A stretch of 64,000 bases of DNA from Flavobacterium tiangeerense (GCF_007830355.1 NZ_VLKO01000002.1:301280-365279); one strand, 5' to 3'; shown: positions 46,645-55,697, counted from the stretch's first letter. Translations and numbers: made by a program. The notes: generated by a model from the sequence alone, not told the origin.

Positions 46645-46677
46645 AAAATGCCTTTCATAACGAAAGGCATTTTTTTT
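46645..46677 (+). terminator. Terminator after beta-helix lipoprotein gene
   Basis: Stem AAAATGCCTTTC / GAAAGGCATTTT with a 5-nt loop and a T run. Confidence 0.85.
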
Positions 46678-46693
46678 GGTACACTATTTGAAT

Positions 46694-46701
46694 TATTTTT
46701 G
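46694..46701 (+). promoter_or_regulatory. TAnnTTTG promoter box of the mini T9SS protein gene
   Basis: TATTTTTG, 25 bp before the ATG at 46727. It supports that start over the longer frame beginning at 46676. Confidence 0.5.
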
Positions 46702-46726
46702 TATATTTACTATTCAAATAAATCTG

Positions 46727-47068
46727 ATGGCAAAAAACTACTTTTATACAATTACTTTATTGGTCTTTTTATTCTCTGCAAGCACTTATGCGCAAGACAA
46801 TAAACAGCAACCAAAATTACAAGAAACTGCCTCTACTATTGAGGGATTGAGCTTGTACCCAAATCCTGTGAGTAATGGTAAAGTTTACATTACCACTAAG
46901 AATGACCTTGATAAAGAAATAATAATTTTTGATGTACTCGGTAAAAAAGTTTTGCAAACCATGCTCAGCTCTAAAGAACTGAATGTATCTAATTTATCTT
47001 CTGGAGTATACATTATAAAAATTAATGAAAAAGAAAGTTCTGCTACTCGAAAATTAATAATTCGGTAA
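46727..47068 (+). CDS. Minimal T9SS type A sorting-domain protein
   Basis: 113 residues. A signal peptide (about 1-21, STYAQ) and a short polar linker of about 15 residues lead straight into a T9SS type A sorting domain: LSLYPNPVSNGKVYI, IIIFDVLGKKV, LSSGVYIIKI and a basic KLIIR end. There is no other cargo domain. Such a protein could be anchored or released at the surface by T9SS, but its activity is unknown. It follows the PhoBR-associated receptor and lipoprotein genes as a separate transcription unit. Confidence 0.8.
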   Translation: MAKNYFYTITLLVFLFSASTYAQDNKQQPKLQETASTIEGLSLYPNPVSNGKVYITTKNDLDKEIIIFDVLGKKVLQTMLSSKELNVSNLSSGVYIIKINEKESSATRKLIIR

Positions 47069-47090
47069 TTCATTCGAAATATAAAATTAC

Positions 47091-47118
47091 AGCTCCATTT
47101 TTTGGAGCTTTTTTTTTA
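47091..47118 (+). terminator. Terminator after the mini T9SS protein gene
   Basis: Stem AGCTCCA / TGGAGCT followed by a long T run. Confidence 0.75.
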
Positions 47119-47178
47119 AAACCAAACAGCATCCGTTTTCTACATACATATAAACAAACCCCCTTTTTAAATTTTTCA

Positions 47179-47186
47179 TACTTTTG
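47179..47186 (+). promoter_or_regulatory. TAnnTTTG promoter box of LuxE-like gene
   Basis: TACTTTTG. Its last three bases form the first TTG of the longest frame, which therefore cannot be the translation start. Confidence 0.55.
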
Positions 47187-47198
47187 CAAAAAAAATTC

Positions 47199-48200
47199 TT
47201 GATCACAACCACTGATATATTCACTATTTCTAGTCAAAAACAATTTGAAAAAATTGCTTTAAAAGTTTTTCGTTACCAATACGAAAACAACAAAGTATAT
47301 CAGGAATTTTGTAATTTTCTTAAAACAGATCCTCATAAAGTAAAATCAATACAACAAATTCCGTTTTTGCCCATACAGTTTTTCAAGAGTCATGAAGTAA
47401 TTTCTAATACCCATGAAATTCAAGAAACCTTTACCAGCAGTGGAACAACCGGAATGATCACCAGCAAACATCTTGTTACTGATGTTACATTGTATGAAGA
47501 AAGCTACCGCAAAGGATTTTCAGAATTTTATGGCAACATTGAAGATTATGTTGTTTTAGCTTTGCTTCCCTCCTATCTGGAAAGAGAAGGCTCATCCTTA
47601 ATTTACATGGTCAAGGATTTAATTGAACTTTCCAATCATCCTGAAAGCGGTTTTTACCTCAACAATCATGATGAGTTGATTACGCAACTTATCACTTTAG
47701 AGAAAGCTGGTCAAAATGTAATTCTGATTGGCGTTACTTTTGCACTATTAGATTTGATAGAATATTCAAAATCTATTTCATTCCCTCTTTGGGGGTTAGG
47801 GGGCTCTACCATCATCATGGAAACCGGTGGTATGAAAGGACGAAGAAAGGAAATGATTCGGGAAGAGCTACACGATCAATTATGTGAAGGTTTTGGCGTT
47901 TCAGCCATACATTCAGAATACGGCATGACCGAATTACTATCACAAGCCTACTCCTTGGGAAATGGCGTATTTGAGTGCCCTGCTTGGATGCAAATCCTGG
48001 TTCGCGATACCGAAGATGCTTTGACTTATATTCCAAACGGTAAAACAGGCGGAATCAATGTGATTGATTTGGCCAACATGAATTCTTGTTCCTTTATAGC
48101 TACTCAGGATTTGGGCAAAAAAAATCCCAACAATTCCTTTGAAGTATTGGGACGTTTTGACAATTCAGATATTCGAGGGTGTAACTTGATGGTTCTTTAA
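47199..48200 (+). CDS. LuxE-like acyl-protein synthetase/acyltransferase
   Basis: 333 residues from the TTG at 47199; a TTG at 47184 lies inside the promoter box and there is no usable ATG. The protein has a TSSGTTG motif (about 83-89), the nucleotide-binding loop of adenylate-forming enzymes, and later HSEYGMTELLSQ, as in the LuxE/acyl-protein synthetase family. LuxE activates fatty acids with ATP and transfers them to a protein. No luxCD genes are here; in Bacteroidota such stand-alone genes lie in surface-polymer or unknown contexts. Followed closely (21 bp) by an exported unknown. Confidence 0.78.
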   Translation: MITTTDIFTISSQKQFEKIALKVFRYQYENNKVYQEFCNFLKTDPHKVKSIQQIPFLPIQFFKSHEVISNTHEIQETFTSSGTTGMITSKHLVTDVTLYEESYRKGFSEFYGNIEDYVVLALLPSYLEREGSSLIYMVKDLIELSNHPESGFYLNNHDELITQLITLEKAGQNVILIGVTFALLDLIEYSKSISFPLWGLGGSTIIMETGGMKGRRKEMIREELHDQLCEGFGVSAIHSEYGMTELLSQAYSLGNGVFECPAWMQILVRDTEDALTYIPNGKTGGINVIDLANMNSCSFIATQDLGKKNPNNSFEVLGRFDNSDIRGCNLMVL

Positions 48201-48221
48201 TCTTTATTACTTATTGCGAGC

Positions 48222-48899
48222 ATGCGAACTATATTCTTGACATTTTTTTTACTCGTTGGTTTATGTACCAATGCGCAAAACACCGATTTAGAAGTTCAAA
48301 TAGATTCTATAACACATCACGATACATCTACTAGCGAACGTATATTTACGGTACATTACCACATCAAAAACAAAGCAAAAAGTCTTATTTCATTAGTTTT
48401 AAATACTAAAGAGCTACGATCTAACATGTACAACAATTCGTCTTGGATTCCCTCGTACAGGCTGTTTCAAGAAAAAAAAATGATAGAAACGAATACTGTA
48501 TTCGATTCTAAAAAAAGTGATGCAGTGCTTAAAAAAATAATGCAAGACCTAGAAAATAATCGCAAAGGTTTAGCTGATTATTTACTGAAACAGCAAAAAG
48601 AATTAAAGATTAAAACCAGTAAAAAAATCATAGAAAGTATTGTTAGGTTCCAACCTAATGAAACAAAAAACTTTTCTGCAACATTGTCTTGGGATAAAAA
48701 TCGGTATCACAAATTTGAAGACAATGAATATTTTTTAGATCAAAAAACCACTCATTATCTTGATTTGTTTTTGTATCTCAATAAAGAAGAATTAACCTCT
48801 ACTCTACTCCCTGAGGATTTAAAAATCATACTTAATGACCCAACAATCATTACTGGATGGATATATACTAACAAAGTAGAAATCAATTTTAAATATTAA
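48222..48899 (+). CDS. Exported protein of unknown function
   Basis: 225 residues with a signal peptide (CTNAQ, about 1-18). The remainder has beta-strand/helix alternation with a Lys-rich helical middle (about 95-130) and no cysteines after the signal. I do not recognise a family. It probably shares the LuxE-like transcript because only 21 bp separate the genes and no promoter box lies between them. It ends in a strong bidirectional terminator shared with tyrS. Confidence 0.6.
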   Translation: MRTIFLTFFLLVGLCTNAQNTDLEVQIDSITHHDTSTSERIFTVHYHIKNKAKSLISLVLNTKELRSNMYNNSSWIPSYRLFQEKKMIETNTVFDSKKSDAVLKKIMQDLENNRKGLADYLLKQQKELKIKTSKKIIESIVRFQPNETKNFSATLSWDKNRYHKFEDNEYFLDQKTTHYLDLFLYLNKEELTSTLLPEDLKIILNDPTIITGWIYTNKVEINFKY

Positions 48900-48903
48900 A
48901 AAT

Positions 48904-48943
48904 AAAAATTCCCAACAACTCATTGAGTTATTGGGAATTTTTT
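48904..48943. terminator. Bidirectional terminator between exported protein gene and tyrS
   Basis: Stem AAAAATTCCCAA / TTGGGAATTTTT with inner AACTC / GAGTT pairs. Confidence 0.88.
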
Positions 48944-48977
48944 TATAATTAGAATAGAGAATAATTTGTTTGTCTCC

Positions 48978-50270
48978 TTAAACGACTCTCACTACAAAAT
49001 AATTTTTCTTTCCGCTTTGCAACAATACAAATTGATTGTTGATTAAGTCTTTGGTAGAAAGCACAAATTCTTCAGTAACTTTTTCACGGTTAACAGAAAT
49101 AGAATTAGCTGTTAGAGCGCGTCTTGCTTCACCATTCGATTTTAAAAATCCTGTTTTTTCGTTTAAAACGTCAACAATATTGATTCCTGCTTCGATTTCG
49201 TTTCTGCTGATTTCTGCCTGAGGAACTCCGTCAAAAACATCTAAAAATGTTGCTTGATCCAATTGCTTTAGATCATCAGAAGTAGAATTTCCGAACAAAA
49301 TATTAGATGCTTTTATCGCATTTTCTAAATCATCAGCTGAATGCACCATCACGGTAATTTCTTCGGCCAAACGTTTTTGTAACAAACGCATGTGTGGCGC
49401 TTCTTTATGTTTTTCAGTTAAAACTTCGATATCTCCTTTCGATAAAAAAGTAAAAATCTTAATGTATTTCTCTGCATCCACATCAGATGTATTCAACCAA
49501 TATTGGTAAAATTTATATGGAGAAGTTCTAGCAGCATCTAGCCAAATATTTCCGCCTTCGGATTTTCCAAACTTGGTTCCATCCGCTTTTGTAATCAACG
49601 GACACGTTAAAGCATAGGCTTTTCCGCTAGCAATTCTACGTACTAATTCGGTTCCTGTAGTAATATTTCCCCACTGGTCACTTCCTCCCATTTGCAACGT
49701 ACAACTTTTTTCTCTGTACAAATGCAAAAAGTCGTATCCTTGAACCAATTGGTACGTAAACTCCGTGAACGACATTCCTTCGGCAGCTTCTGATGACAAA
49801 CGTTTTTTAACAGAATCCTTTGCCATCATATAATTGACAGTAATATGCTTACCCACATCACGAATGAAATCCAAAAAAGAGAAATTCTTCATCCAGTCGT
49901 AATTATTTACTAATTCAGCAGCATTTGGCGCAGCGGAAGTAAAATCTAGAAAACGAGCCAATTGTCCTTTTATCGCCTCTTGATTGTGACGTAATGTTGG
50001 TTCGTCCAATAAATTTCTTTCATTCGATTTTCCGGATGGATCACCAATCATTCCTGTTGCGCCACCTACTAACGCTAATGGCTTGTGACCCGCTAATTGA
50101 AAATGTTTTAACAACATCACTCCTACTAGGTGACCTATATGCAATGAATCGGCAGTTGGGTCAATTCCCACATATGCCACGCGCATTTGTTCTATCAAAT
50201 GTTCTTCTGTGCCCGGCATAACATCGTGGAGCATTCCTCTCCAAGTTACTTCTTCAATAAAATTCTTCAT
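48978..50270 (-). CDS. tyrS: Tyrosyl-tRNA synthetase
   Basis: 430 residues. Class I signatures are HIGH ([10 protein letters not shown], residues about 38-45) and KFGKS (TKFGKSEGG). The C-terminal S4 RNA-binding domain (about 360-425) is intact. The enzyme charges tRNA-Tyr. A TATCTTTG box lies 52 bp upstream. No T-box-like leader is evident. Confidence 0.97.
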   Translation of the reverse strand: MKNFIEEVTWRGMLHDVMPGTEEHLIEQMRVAYVGIDPTADSLHIGHLVGVMLLKHFQLAGHKPLALVGGATGMIGDPSGKSNERNLLDEPTLRHNQEAIKGQLARFLDFTSAAPNAAELVNNYDWMKNFSFLDFIRDVGKHITVNYMMAKDSVKKRLSSEAAEGMSFTEFTYQLVQGYDFLHLYREKSCTLQMGGSDQWGNITTGTELVRRIASGKAYALTCPLITKADGTKFGKSEGGNIWLDAARTSPYKFYQYWLNTSDVDAEKYIKIFTFLSKGDIEVLTEKHKEAPHMRLLQKRLAEEITVMVHSADDLENAIKASNILFGNSTSDDLKQLDQATFLDVFDGVPQAEISRNEIEAGINIVDVLNEKTGFLKSNGEARRALTANSISVNREKVTEEFVLSTKDLINNQFVLLQSGKKNYFVVRVV

Positions 50271-50322
50271 CTTTTTTAATCAATTTACTTTCTTCGGTTC
50301 AGCCAACATGGCTTGGTGATTA

Positions 50323-50330
50323 CAAAGATA
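50323..50330 (-). promoter_or_regulatory. TAnnTTTG promoter box of tyrS
   Basis: Minus-strand TATCTTTG, predicting a leader of about 45 nt. Confidence 0.55.
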
Positions 50331-50465
50331 AGAATTTCAGTGGCAATGGCAATTTCAACACTAATTTCTAAATTAAACCCCAAAAATAATTTCAAAAAAA
50401 TTCAGATTTCTAATTTCGCTTAAAAATGGCATTGTCCTTGCCGTTGATTTTATTACTTTTACAAT

Positions 50466-51491
50466 ATGATTTTAGTTACAGGAGCAACCGGTTTAGTAGG
50501 CGCACATTTATTGATTCATTTAATTGAAAATCAAAATAATGAAAGCAGTACCATACGTGCTATTTATCGAAATATTGCATCAATCGAGAAAACAAAATCC
50601 TTATTTGCCTTTTACAAAAAAGAGCTCCTCTTGCAGCAAATTGAATGGGTTCCTGCAGATATAACCGATGTACCATCTTTAGAAATTGCTTTTCAAAATA
50701 TTAAAACTGTTTACCATTGTGCTGCTCTAATATCATTTGATCCAAAGGACGAAAATAAACTCCGGAAAATAAATATTGAAGGAACCGCAAACGTGGTGAA
50801 CTTTTGTATTGCTTACGGTATTGAAAAATTGTGTTTTATAAGTTCAATAGCAACACTTGGTGATTTATTATCCCACGAAAAATACATTTCAGAAGAAACA
50901 GAATGGAACCCAGAACAAAACCATAGTGACTATGCCATTTCTAAATATGGTGCCGAGATGGAAGTGTGGCGCGGCCACCAAGAAGGTCTAGATGTTATAA
51001 TTATTAATCCGGGAGTGATTCTAGGACCTGTACTAGATCACAAAGATTGGGAACAAGGAAGTGGCCAATTATTAACTCAAGTAAAAAATGGATTAAAATA
51101 TTATACAAAAGGCACCTCTGGATTTGTTGCCGTTACAGATGTTGTAAAAATAGTTGTAGCATTGATGCAAAGCACTATAAAAAACGAACGTTTTATTATT
51201 ATTGCTGAAAATATAACTTTTCAAAATGTACTTAATACTATGGCCGATGCATTACATGTAAAAAGACCCAACACGCATGCAAGCCCATTTTTAATGGAAA
51301 CTTTATGGCGTTTAGACTGGTTATCATCTGTTGTTTTTAGAACTAAAAGAAAGCTATCTAAAATCACAGCAAAGGCAACATACACCCAAAACACCTATTC
51401 AAACCACAAAATAAAACAGCAACTCAATTTTAATTTTACAGCTGTACAACCCTATTTACAATCGATTATTAAACCGATAAAGAAGATTTAA
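50466..51491 (+). CDS. NAD-dependent epimerase/dehydratase family protein (extended SDR)
   Basis: 341 residues. The Rossmann glycine motif GATGLVGAHL is at residues 6-15 and the active-site YAISKYGAE (Y-x-x-x-K) at about 156-164, with S residues upstream as in extended SDRs. The substrate is unknown; the family includes sugar epimerases and sterol/flavonoid-type dehydrogenases. It is convergent with the DUF4296 gene, whose stop codon lies 2 bp away. Confidence 0.85.
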   Translation: MILVTGATGLVGAHLLIHLIENQNNESSTIRAIYRNIASIEKTKSLFAFYKKELLLQQIEWVPADITDVPSLEIAFQNIKTVYHCAALISFDPKDENKLRKINIEGTANVVNFCIAYGIEKLCFISSIATLGDLLSHEKYISEETEWNPEQNHSDYAISKYGAEMEVWRGHQEGLDVIIINPGVILGPVLDHKDWEQGSGQLLTQVKNGLKYYTKGTSGFVAVTDVVKIVVALMQSTIKNERFIIIAENITFQNVLNTMADALHVKRPNTHASPFLMETLWRLDWLSSVVFRTKRKLSKITAKATYTQNTYSNHKIKQQLNFNFTAVQPYLQSIIKPIKKI

Positions 51492-51492
51492 T

Positions 51493-51909
51493 TTACTGTT
51501 GCCGTATCAGTGGTCGAAGCAGTTTTAATTTTATTTTTTTTGACTTAGCTTTTTTATCATCAATTTTAGCCTGAGTCTCTGCTTTTTTAACATCGGCTTC
51601 AAGACGTTTTATTACTTTCTCAAACATGGATTTGTACAGCTCATCATCAGCGGCGTAGTACTTATTGTTTTTCATATACTGTATACTATCTACCTTATAC
51701 TTTTTTAAAATAAAAGCACTTGCATTGATTTTAAAAGAATCTAAAGAGGCAGGGTTTTGGTATTTTATGGCTTCTAAAACCGATAAATCATACATAATAT
51801 CTACCATAACATCTTTCTCTATGAGCTTTTCAGGTTCAGGAATGCCATTATGGTCTTTACAACTCAATAAAAGAAGAAAAAATATTACGGAGATACAGTG
51901 TTTAATCAT
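51493..51909 (-). CDS. DUF4296 domain-containing lipoprotein
   Basis: 138 residues. A lipoprotein signal (LLSC, about 16) is followed by the DUF4296 helical domain (KDVMVDIMYDLSVLEAI) and a Lys-rich tail. The function is unknown and the family is confined to Bacteroidota as far as I know. It follows dihydroorotase after 5 bp on the same strand, so it is in the same operon. Confidence 0.85.
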   Translation of the reverse strand: MIKHCISVIFFLLLLSCKDHNGIPEPEKLIEKDVMVDIMYDLSVLEAIKYQNPASLDSFKINASAFILKKYKVDSIQYMKNNKYYAADDELYKSMFEKVIKRLEADVKKAETQAKIDDKKAKSKKIKLKLLRPLIRQQ

Positions 51910-51914
51910 GATAA

Positions 51915-53255
51915 TTATCTTTCAAATTCTAAACGTTTTCCTGCGCGAATGTCCTTTACCTTGAATGCATTGTAAACTAATTGTCCATTTACAAAAGTAT
52001 GTGTAATTCTGGATTTAAATGTAAATCCTTCAAAAGGAGACCAACCACATTTAGCCAAAATATTTTCTTTTTTTACGCTCCAAGGCAAACCTGCATTAAC
52101 AATAACTAAATCAGCAAAATATCCTACTTTAATGAAGCCTCTTTTGTGGATTTTGAAAATCTTAGCTGGATTATGACACATTTTTTCAACAATTTTCTCC
52201 ACGCTAATTTTACCTTGATGGTGTGCTTCAAACATGGCTACTACTGCGTGTTGCACTAATGGCCCTCCTGATGGTGCATCCAGATATGATTTTTGTTTTT
52301 CCTCTAGTGTATGCGGTGCATGATCTGTTGCAATCACATCAATTCTATCGTCAAGCAAAGCTTCCCACAACACTTTACGGTCATGAGCTGTTTTAACGGC
52401 TGGGTTCCATTTAATCAAATTTCCTTTTGTAGCATAATCATCATTGGTAAACCATAAATGATGAATACAAACTTCGGCAGTAATTTTCTTTTCTTCTAAC
52501 GGAATTTTATTGGTAAACAATTCCATTTCTTTTGCCGTAGAAAGATGAAAAATATGCAATCTAGCACCTGTTTTTTTGGCAAGAGCCACTGCTTTTGAAG
52601 AGGAAATGTAACACGCTTCTTCACTTCGGATTAGGTGATGGGCTGATACTGGTATGTCCTCTCCATACAATTCTTTATACTGAGCTAAATTAGTGCGTAT
52701 TATAGTCTCGTCTTCGCAGTGTACGGCAATCAACAAGGAAGTACTTGAAAATATTTTTTCAAGTGTAGCTTCATTATCTACTAACATGTTTCCGGTTGAA
52801 GACCCTAAAAAGATCTTGATTCCAGCAACATTTTTAGGATTAGTTTTTAAAACTTCTTCTAAATTATCATTTGTAGCTCCCATCATAAAAGAATAATTGG
52901 CAAATGATTTCTGGGAAGCCAAAACGTATTTTTGTTCTAATATTTCTTGCGTTACCGCATTAGGTACTGTATTAGGCTGCTCTATATAAGTGGTGATTCC
53001 GCCTGCTACAGCTGCTCGCGACTCTGATTCTATATCGCCTTTGTGCGTAAGTCCTGGTTCTCTAAAATGTACTTGATCATCAATTGCTCCAGGAATTAAA
53101 AAATTCCCTTCGGCATCAATAATTTTACAATCAGAAGATTTAGCACTAATACTTTCGGCTATTTCAACAATGATTTCGTTTTCAATTAACACATCCCCTT
53201 CAAAAACTACCCCTTCATTTACAATTTTGGCGTTCTTAATTAAAATCTTGTTCAT
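51915..53255 (-). CDS. Dihydroorotase (Bacteroidota type)
   Basis: 446 residues of the amidohydrolase TIM-barrel fold. The signature reads DDQVHFREPGLTHKGD, where the first His of the usual H-x-H metal motif is Gln, as in other Bacteroidota enzymes including the structurally known Porphyromonas one. Later motifs are intact: CEDE/H region (IAVHCEDE), HIFHLST and DVIATDHAPHTLEEK. It cyclises carbamoyl-aspartate to dihydroorotate in pyrimidine synthesis; allantoinase or dihydropyrimidinase is the alternative. It sits in a run with a mannosyltransferase upstream (9 bp) and DUF4296 downstream. Confidence 0.9.
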   Translation of the reverse strand: MNKILIKNAKIVNEGVVFEGDVLIENEIIVEIAESISAKSSDCKIIDAEGNFLIPGAIDDQVHFREPGLTHKGDIESESRAAVAGGITTYIEQPNTVPNAVTQEILEQKYVLASQKSFANYSFMMGATNDNLEEVLKTNPKNVAGIKIFLGSSTGNMLVDNEATLEKIFSSTSLLIAVHCEDETIIRTNLAQYKELYGEDIPVSAHHLIRSEEACYISSSKAVALAKKTGARLHIFHLSTAKEMELFTNKIPLEEKKITAEVCIHHLWFTNDDYATKGNLIKWNPAVKTAHDRKVLWEALLDDRIDVIATDHAPHTLEEKQKSYLDAPSGGPLVQHAVVAMFEAHHQGKISVEKIVEKMCHNPAKIFKIHKRGFIKVGYFADLVIVNAGLPWSVKKENILAKCGWSPFEGFTFKSRITHTFVNGQLVYNAFKVKDIRAGKRLEFER

Positions 53256-53264
53256 ATTTCTTTT

Positions 53265-53990
53265 CTATAATGTGTTAATCATTTTTTTTAATCGCAAAGC
53301 AATTACACCAAATACGGCTTCAACAATGATGGAATTACTCATCTTAGATTGCCCTTTTGTTCGGTCTGTAAAGATAATAGGAACCTCAACAATTTCAAAT
53401 TTCTTGCAGTAGGTACGGTATTTCATTTCTATTTGAAATGCATAACCCACAAATCTTATTTTATCTAAATTGATTTCCTCAAGTACTTTTCGCTTATAGC
53501 AAACAAAACCTGCTGTGGCATCATGAATTTTCATTCCAGTAACCCAACGCACATAAACTGATGCAAAATAAGACAACAATACCCTACTCAATGGCCAGTT
53601 TACCACATTTACACCCGTTACATAACGAGAACCAATTGCTAAATCGGCATCGCCAAAATGACAAGCGTTGTATAGTTTTTCTAAGTCTTTTGGGTCGTGA
53701 GAGAAATCTGCATCCATTTCAAAAATGAATTCGTATTGATGACGCAATGCCCATTTAAATCCGTGTACATACGCTGTACCTAAACCTGATTTTTTTTCTC
53801 TTTTTTCAAGAAATAAACGGCCTTCAAATTCTTTTTGGAGAAGCACTACTTTATCCGCAGTATAATCTGGAGAGTTATCATCAATTATTAAAACATGAAA
53901 AAGCTTGTGTTGTGATAGCACAGCTCTTATGATACTTTCAATGTTTTCAATTTCGTTATAGGTAGGGATTATAACTATACAATCATTCAT
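53265..53990 (-). CDS. Polyprenol monophosphomannose synthase (GT2)
   Basis: 241 residues from the ATG at 53988-53990 (the longer frame begins with TTG at 53999). The GT2 fold shows IIPTYNEIENIE at the N-terminus, the DDNSPD and EMDADFSHDP acidic metal motifs, and GSRYVTG. This matches DPM1-like enzymes that make polyprenyl-phosphate mannose from GDP-mannose for surface glycans or O-mannosylation. It lacks the C-terminal membrane helices of some members. It is upstream of dihydroorotase in one operon, with a TACTTTTG box 21 bp before the ATG. Confidence 0.88.
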   Translation of the reverse strand: MNDCIVIIPTYNEIENIESIIRAVLSQHKLFHVLIIDDNSPDYTADKVVLLQKEFEGRLFLEKREKKSGLGTAYVHGFKWALRHQYEFIFEMDADFSHDPKDLEKLYNACHFGDADLAIGSRYVTGVNVVNWPLSRVLLSYFASVYVRWVTGMKIHDATAGFVCYKRKVLEEINLDKIRFVGYAFQIEMKYRTYCKKFEIVEVPIIFTDRTKGQSKMSNSIIVEAVFGVIALRLKKMINTL

Positions 53991-54011
53991 TTTTTTCAAC
54001 TAAATTCAGTG

Positions 54012-54019
54012 CAAAAGTA
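54012..54019 (-). promoter_or_regulatory. TAnnTTTG promoter box of mannosyltransferase-dihydroorotase operon
   Basis: Minus-strand TACTTTTG, 21 bp from the ATG at 53990. Confidence 0.55.
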
Positions 54020-54080
54020 ACCATTTTATGCCATTTCAACCTTAATAAAATTATAATAAAAAGAATGATATAAAAATTAG

Positions 54081-54088
54081 TAATTTTG
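54081..54088 (+). promoter_or_regulatory. TAnnTTTG promoter box of DUF4271-hemD operon
   Basis: TAATTTTG, whose last base is 7 nt before the ATG at 54096. The leader would be almost absent. Confidence 0.55.
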
Positions 54089-54095
54089 CAAGGCT

Positions 54096-54767
54096 ATGAT
54101 TGAAACCGTACTTCATCCAAGAATCATTGAGAACAAAGATTGGGCAACAGCACTATTTGTTCTTTCATTTGCTATAATAGCAATCACTAAATCTGTATTT
54201 GAAAATAGATTTGGTGAGTTTGCCAATCTCATTTTTTCTAATAAATACATTAAAATTTACCGTGACAGTAGTCATTTAATGAGTAGTTTTACTGTTGCGC
54301 TATTTTTTGTACAAATCATTTCGTTTGCTTTTTTTATCTTAATTGCGTTAAGCCAGTTTGGTTATGCCTCGAAAACAGATTGGATCATGTACATCCAAAT
54401 TGTCACTTTTTTGATATTTTTTATCCTATCGAAATACCTCATCGAAAAAATCATTGCTACATCTTTCAATATTGAAGAATTCATGGAGCAATTTAACCTT
54501 CAAAAAGTTACCTACAGAACGTATATAGGACTCTTAATACTTCCTATTAACATTATTTTATTCTATTACGATACAATTTCAAGAAATTTTCCTTTAGCTA
54601 TAATTGCTATAATATTGATAGCCAATGTACTAACCTATTTGATTTCAATAAAAAATTATCAAAATATAATATTCGGTAAGTTGTTTTATTTTATTTTATA
54701 TCTTTGCGCCTTTGAAATAGCACCCTATTATTTTATGTATTATTGGTTTACAAAAGGGGTTGCTTAG
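54096..54767 (+). CDS. DUF4271 domain-containing membrane protein
   Basis: 223 residues with about six transmembrane segments and short loops. The pattern LHPRIIENKDWATALFVL at the start and a TYRTYIGLLILPINI segment fit DUF4271. The function is unknown. hemD follows after 12 bp, a neighbour relation I recall as common in flavobacteria. That suggests a link to the envelope or haem pathway but does not prove it. Confidence 0.82.
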   Translation: MIETVLHPRIIENKDWATALFVLSFAIIAITKSVFENRFGEFANLIFSNKYIKIYRDSSHLMSSFTVALFFVQIISFAFFILIALSQFGYASKTDWIMYIQIVTFLIFFILSKYLIEKIIATSFNIEEFMEQFNLQKVTYRTYIGLLILPINIILFYYDTISRNFPLAIIAIILIANVLTYLISIKNYQNIIFGKLFYFILYLCAFEIAPYYFMYYWFTKGVA

Positions 54768-54779
54768 AAAACGTTAAAT

Positions 54780-55529
54780 ATGAAAGTGAAAACAATTTTG
54801 GTGTCACAACCCGAGCCTAAAGTGGAAAATTCTCCTTACTTTGAACTTCAACAAAAACACAAAGTAAAAATTGATTTCAGACCTTTTATTCACGTAGAAG
54901 GAGTAAATGCCAAAGAAATTCGACTACAAAAAATCGATCTTAACCATTACACGGCAATTATTTTAACGAGTAAAAATGCGGTTGATCATTTCTTTAGAGT
55001 AGCTGATGAAATGCGCTATAAAGTTCCTGAGGGATTAAAGTATTTTTGTCAATCTGAAGCTATTGCTTTTTACCTACAAAAATATGTGGTATACCGTAAA
55101 CGTAAAATTTACGTAGGACCAAAAGACTTTGCTGATTTATCTCCGCTGATAAAAAAATACAAAGACGAAAAATTCTTACTACCGGCTTCGGATCAATTAA
55201 ATGCTGATGCACCAATAACGCTAAACGCTCTAAAGGTTGATTGGACTCCTGCTGTTTTTTACAAAACGGTAATGAGCGACTTATCTGATCTTGCTGATGT
55301 GTATTATGATATACTGGCTTTCTTCAGTCCTACCGGAATAAAATCATTATTTATGAATTTTCCTGATTTTGAGCAAAACAATACACGCATAGCAGTTTTT
55401 GGAAGTACAACACAAAAAGAAGCACTAGATCATGGTTTAAGAGTAGACATTCTTGCACCAACACCAGCAACACCTTCTATGACTATGGCTTTGGAAAAAT
55501 ACATTACCGAAGCTAATAAAGGAAAATAA
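54780..55529 (+). CDS. hemD: Uroporphyrinogen-III synthase
   Basis: 249 residues. HemD closes hydroxymethylbilane to uroporphyrinogen III in haem synthesis. The family is poorly conserved; here the two-lobed layout, the TSKNAVDHFF and FFSPTGIKSLF segments and GSTTQKEALDHGLRVDILAPTPATPSM at the end are characteristic. Operonic with the DUF4271 gene. A strong terminator follows. Confidence 0.88.
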   Translation: MKVKTILVSQPEPKVENSPYFELQQKHKVKIDFRPFIHVEGVNAKEIRLQKIDLNHYTAIILTSKNAVDHFFRVADEMRYKVPEGLKYFCQSEAIAFYLQKYVVYRKRKIYVGPKDFADLSPLIKKYKDEKFLLPASDQLNADAPITLNALKVDWTPAVFYKTVMSDLSDLADVYYDILAFFSPTGIKSLFMNFPDFEQNNTRIAVFGSTTQKEALDHGLRVDILAPTPATPSMTMALEKYITEANKGK

Positions 55530-55550
55530 TTTTTTTACAACATACACATT

Positions 55551-55581
55551 AAAGCCATTCAAAATCTGAATGGCTTTTTTT
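55551..55581 (+). terminator. Terminator after hemD
   Basis: Stem AAAGCCATTC / GAATGGCTTT with T run. Confidence 0.85.
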
Positions 55582-55697
55582 ATGTCAATACATTACCCAC
55601 TACATTTCTTTAATCAACATTACTCATAATAGTATTTGTTGTAAATTTGGTTTTCAAAATCAACCAAACATCATCATCTTGTTTAAATTTATAAGCT

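Noticed and set aside
47184..47198. TTG at 47184 as start of the LuxE-like gene
   Set aside because: Its TTG is the last three bases of the promoter box TACTTTTG, so it would precede the transcription start.
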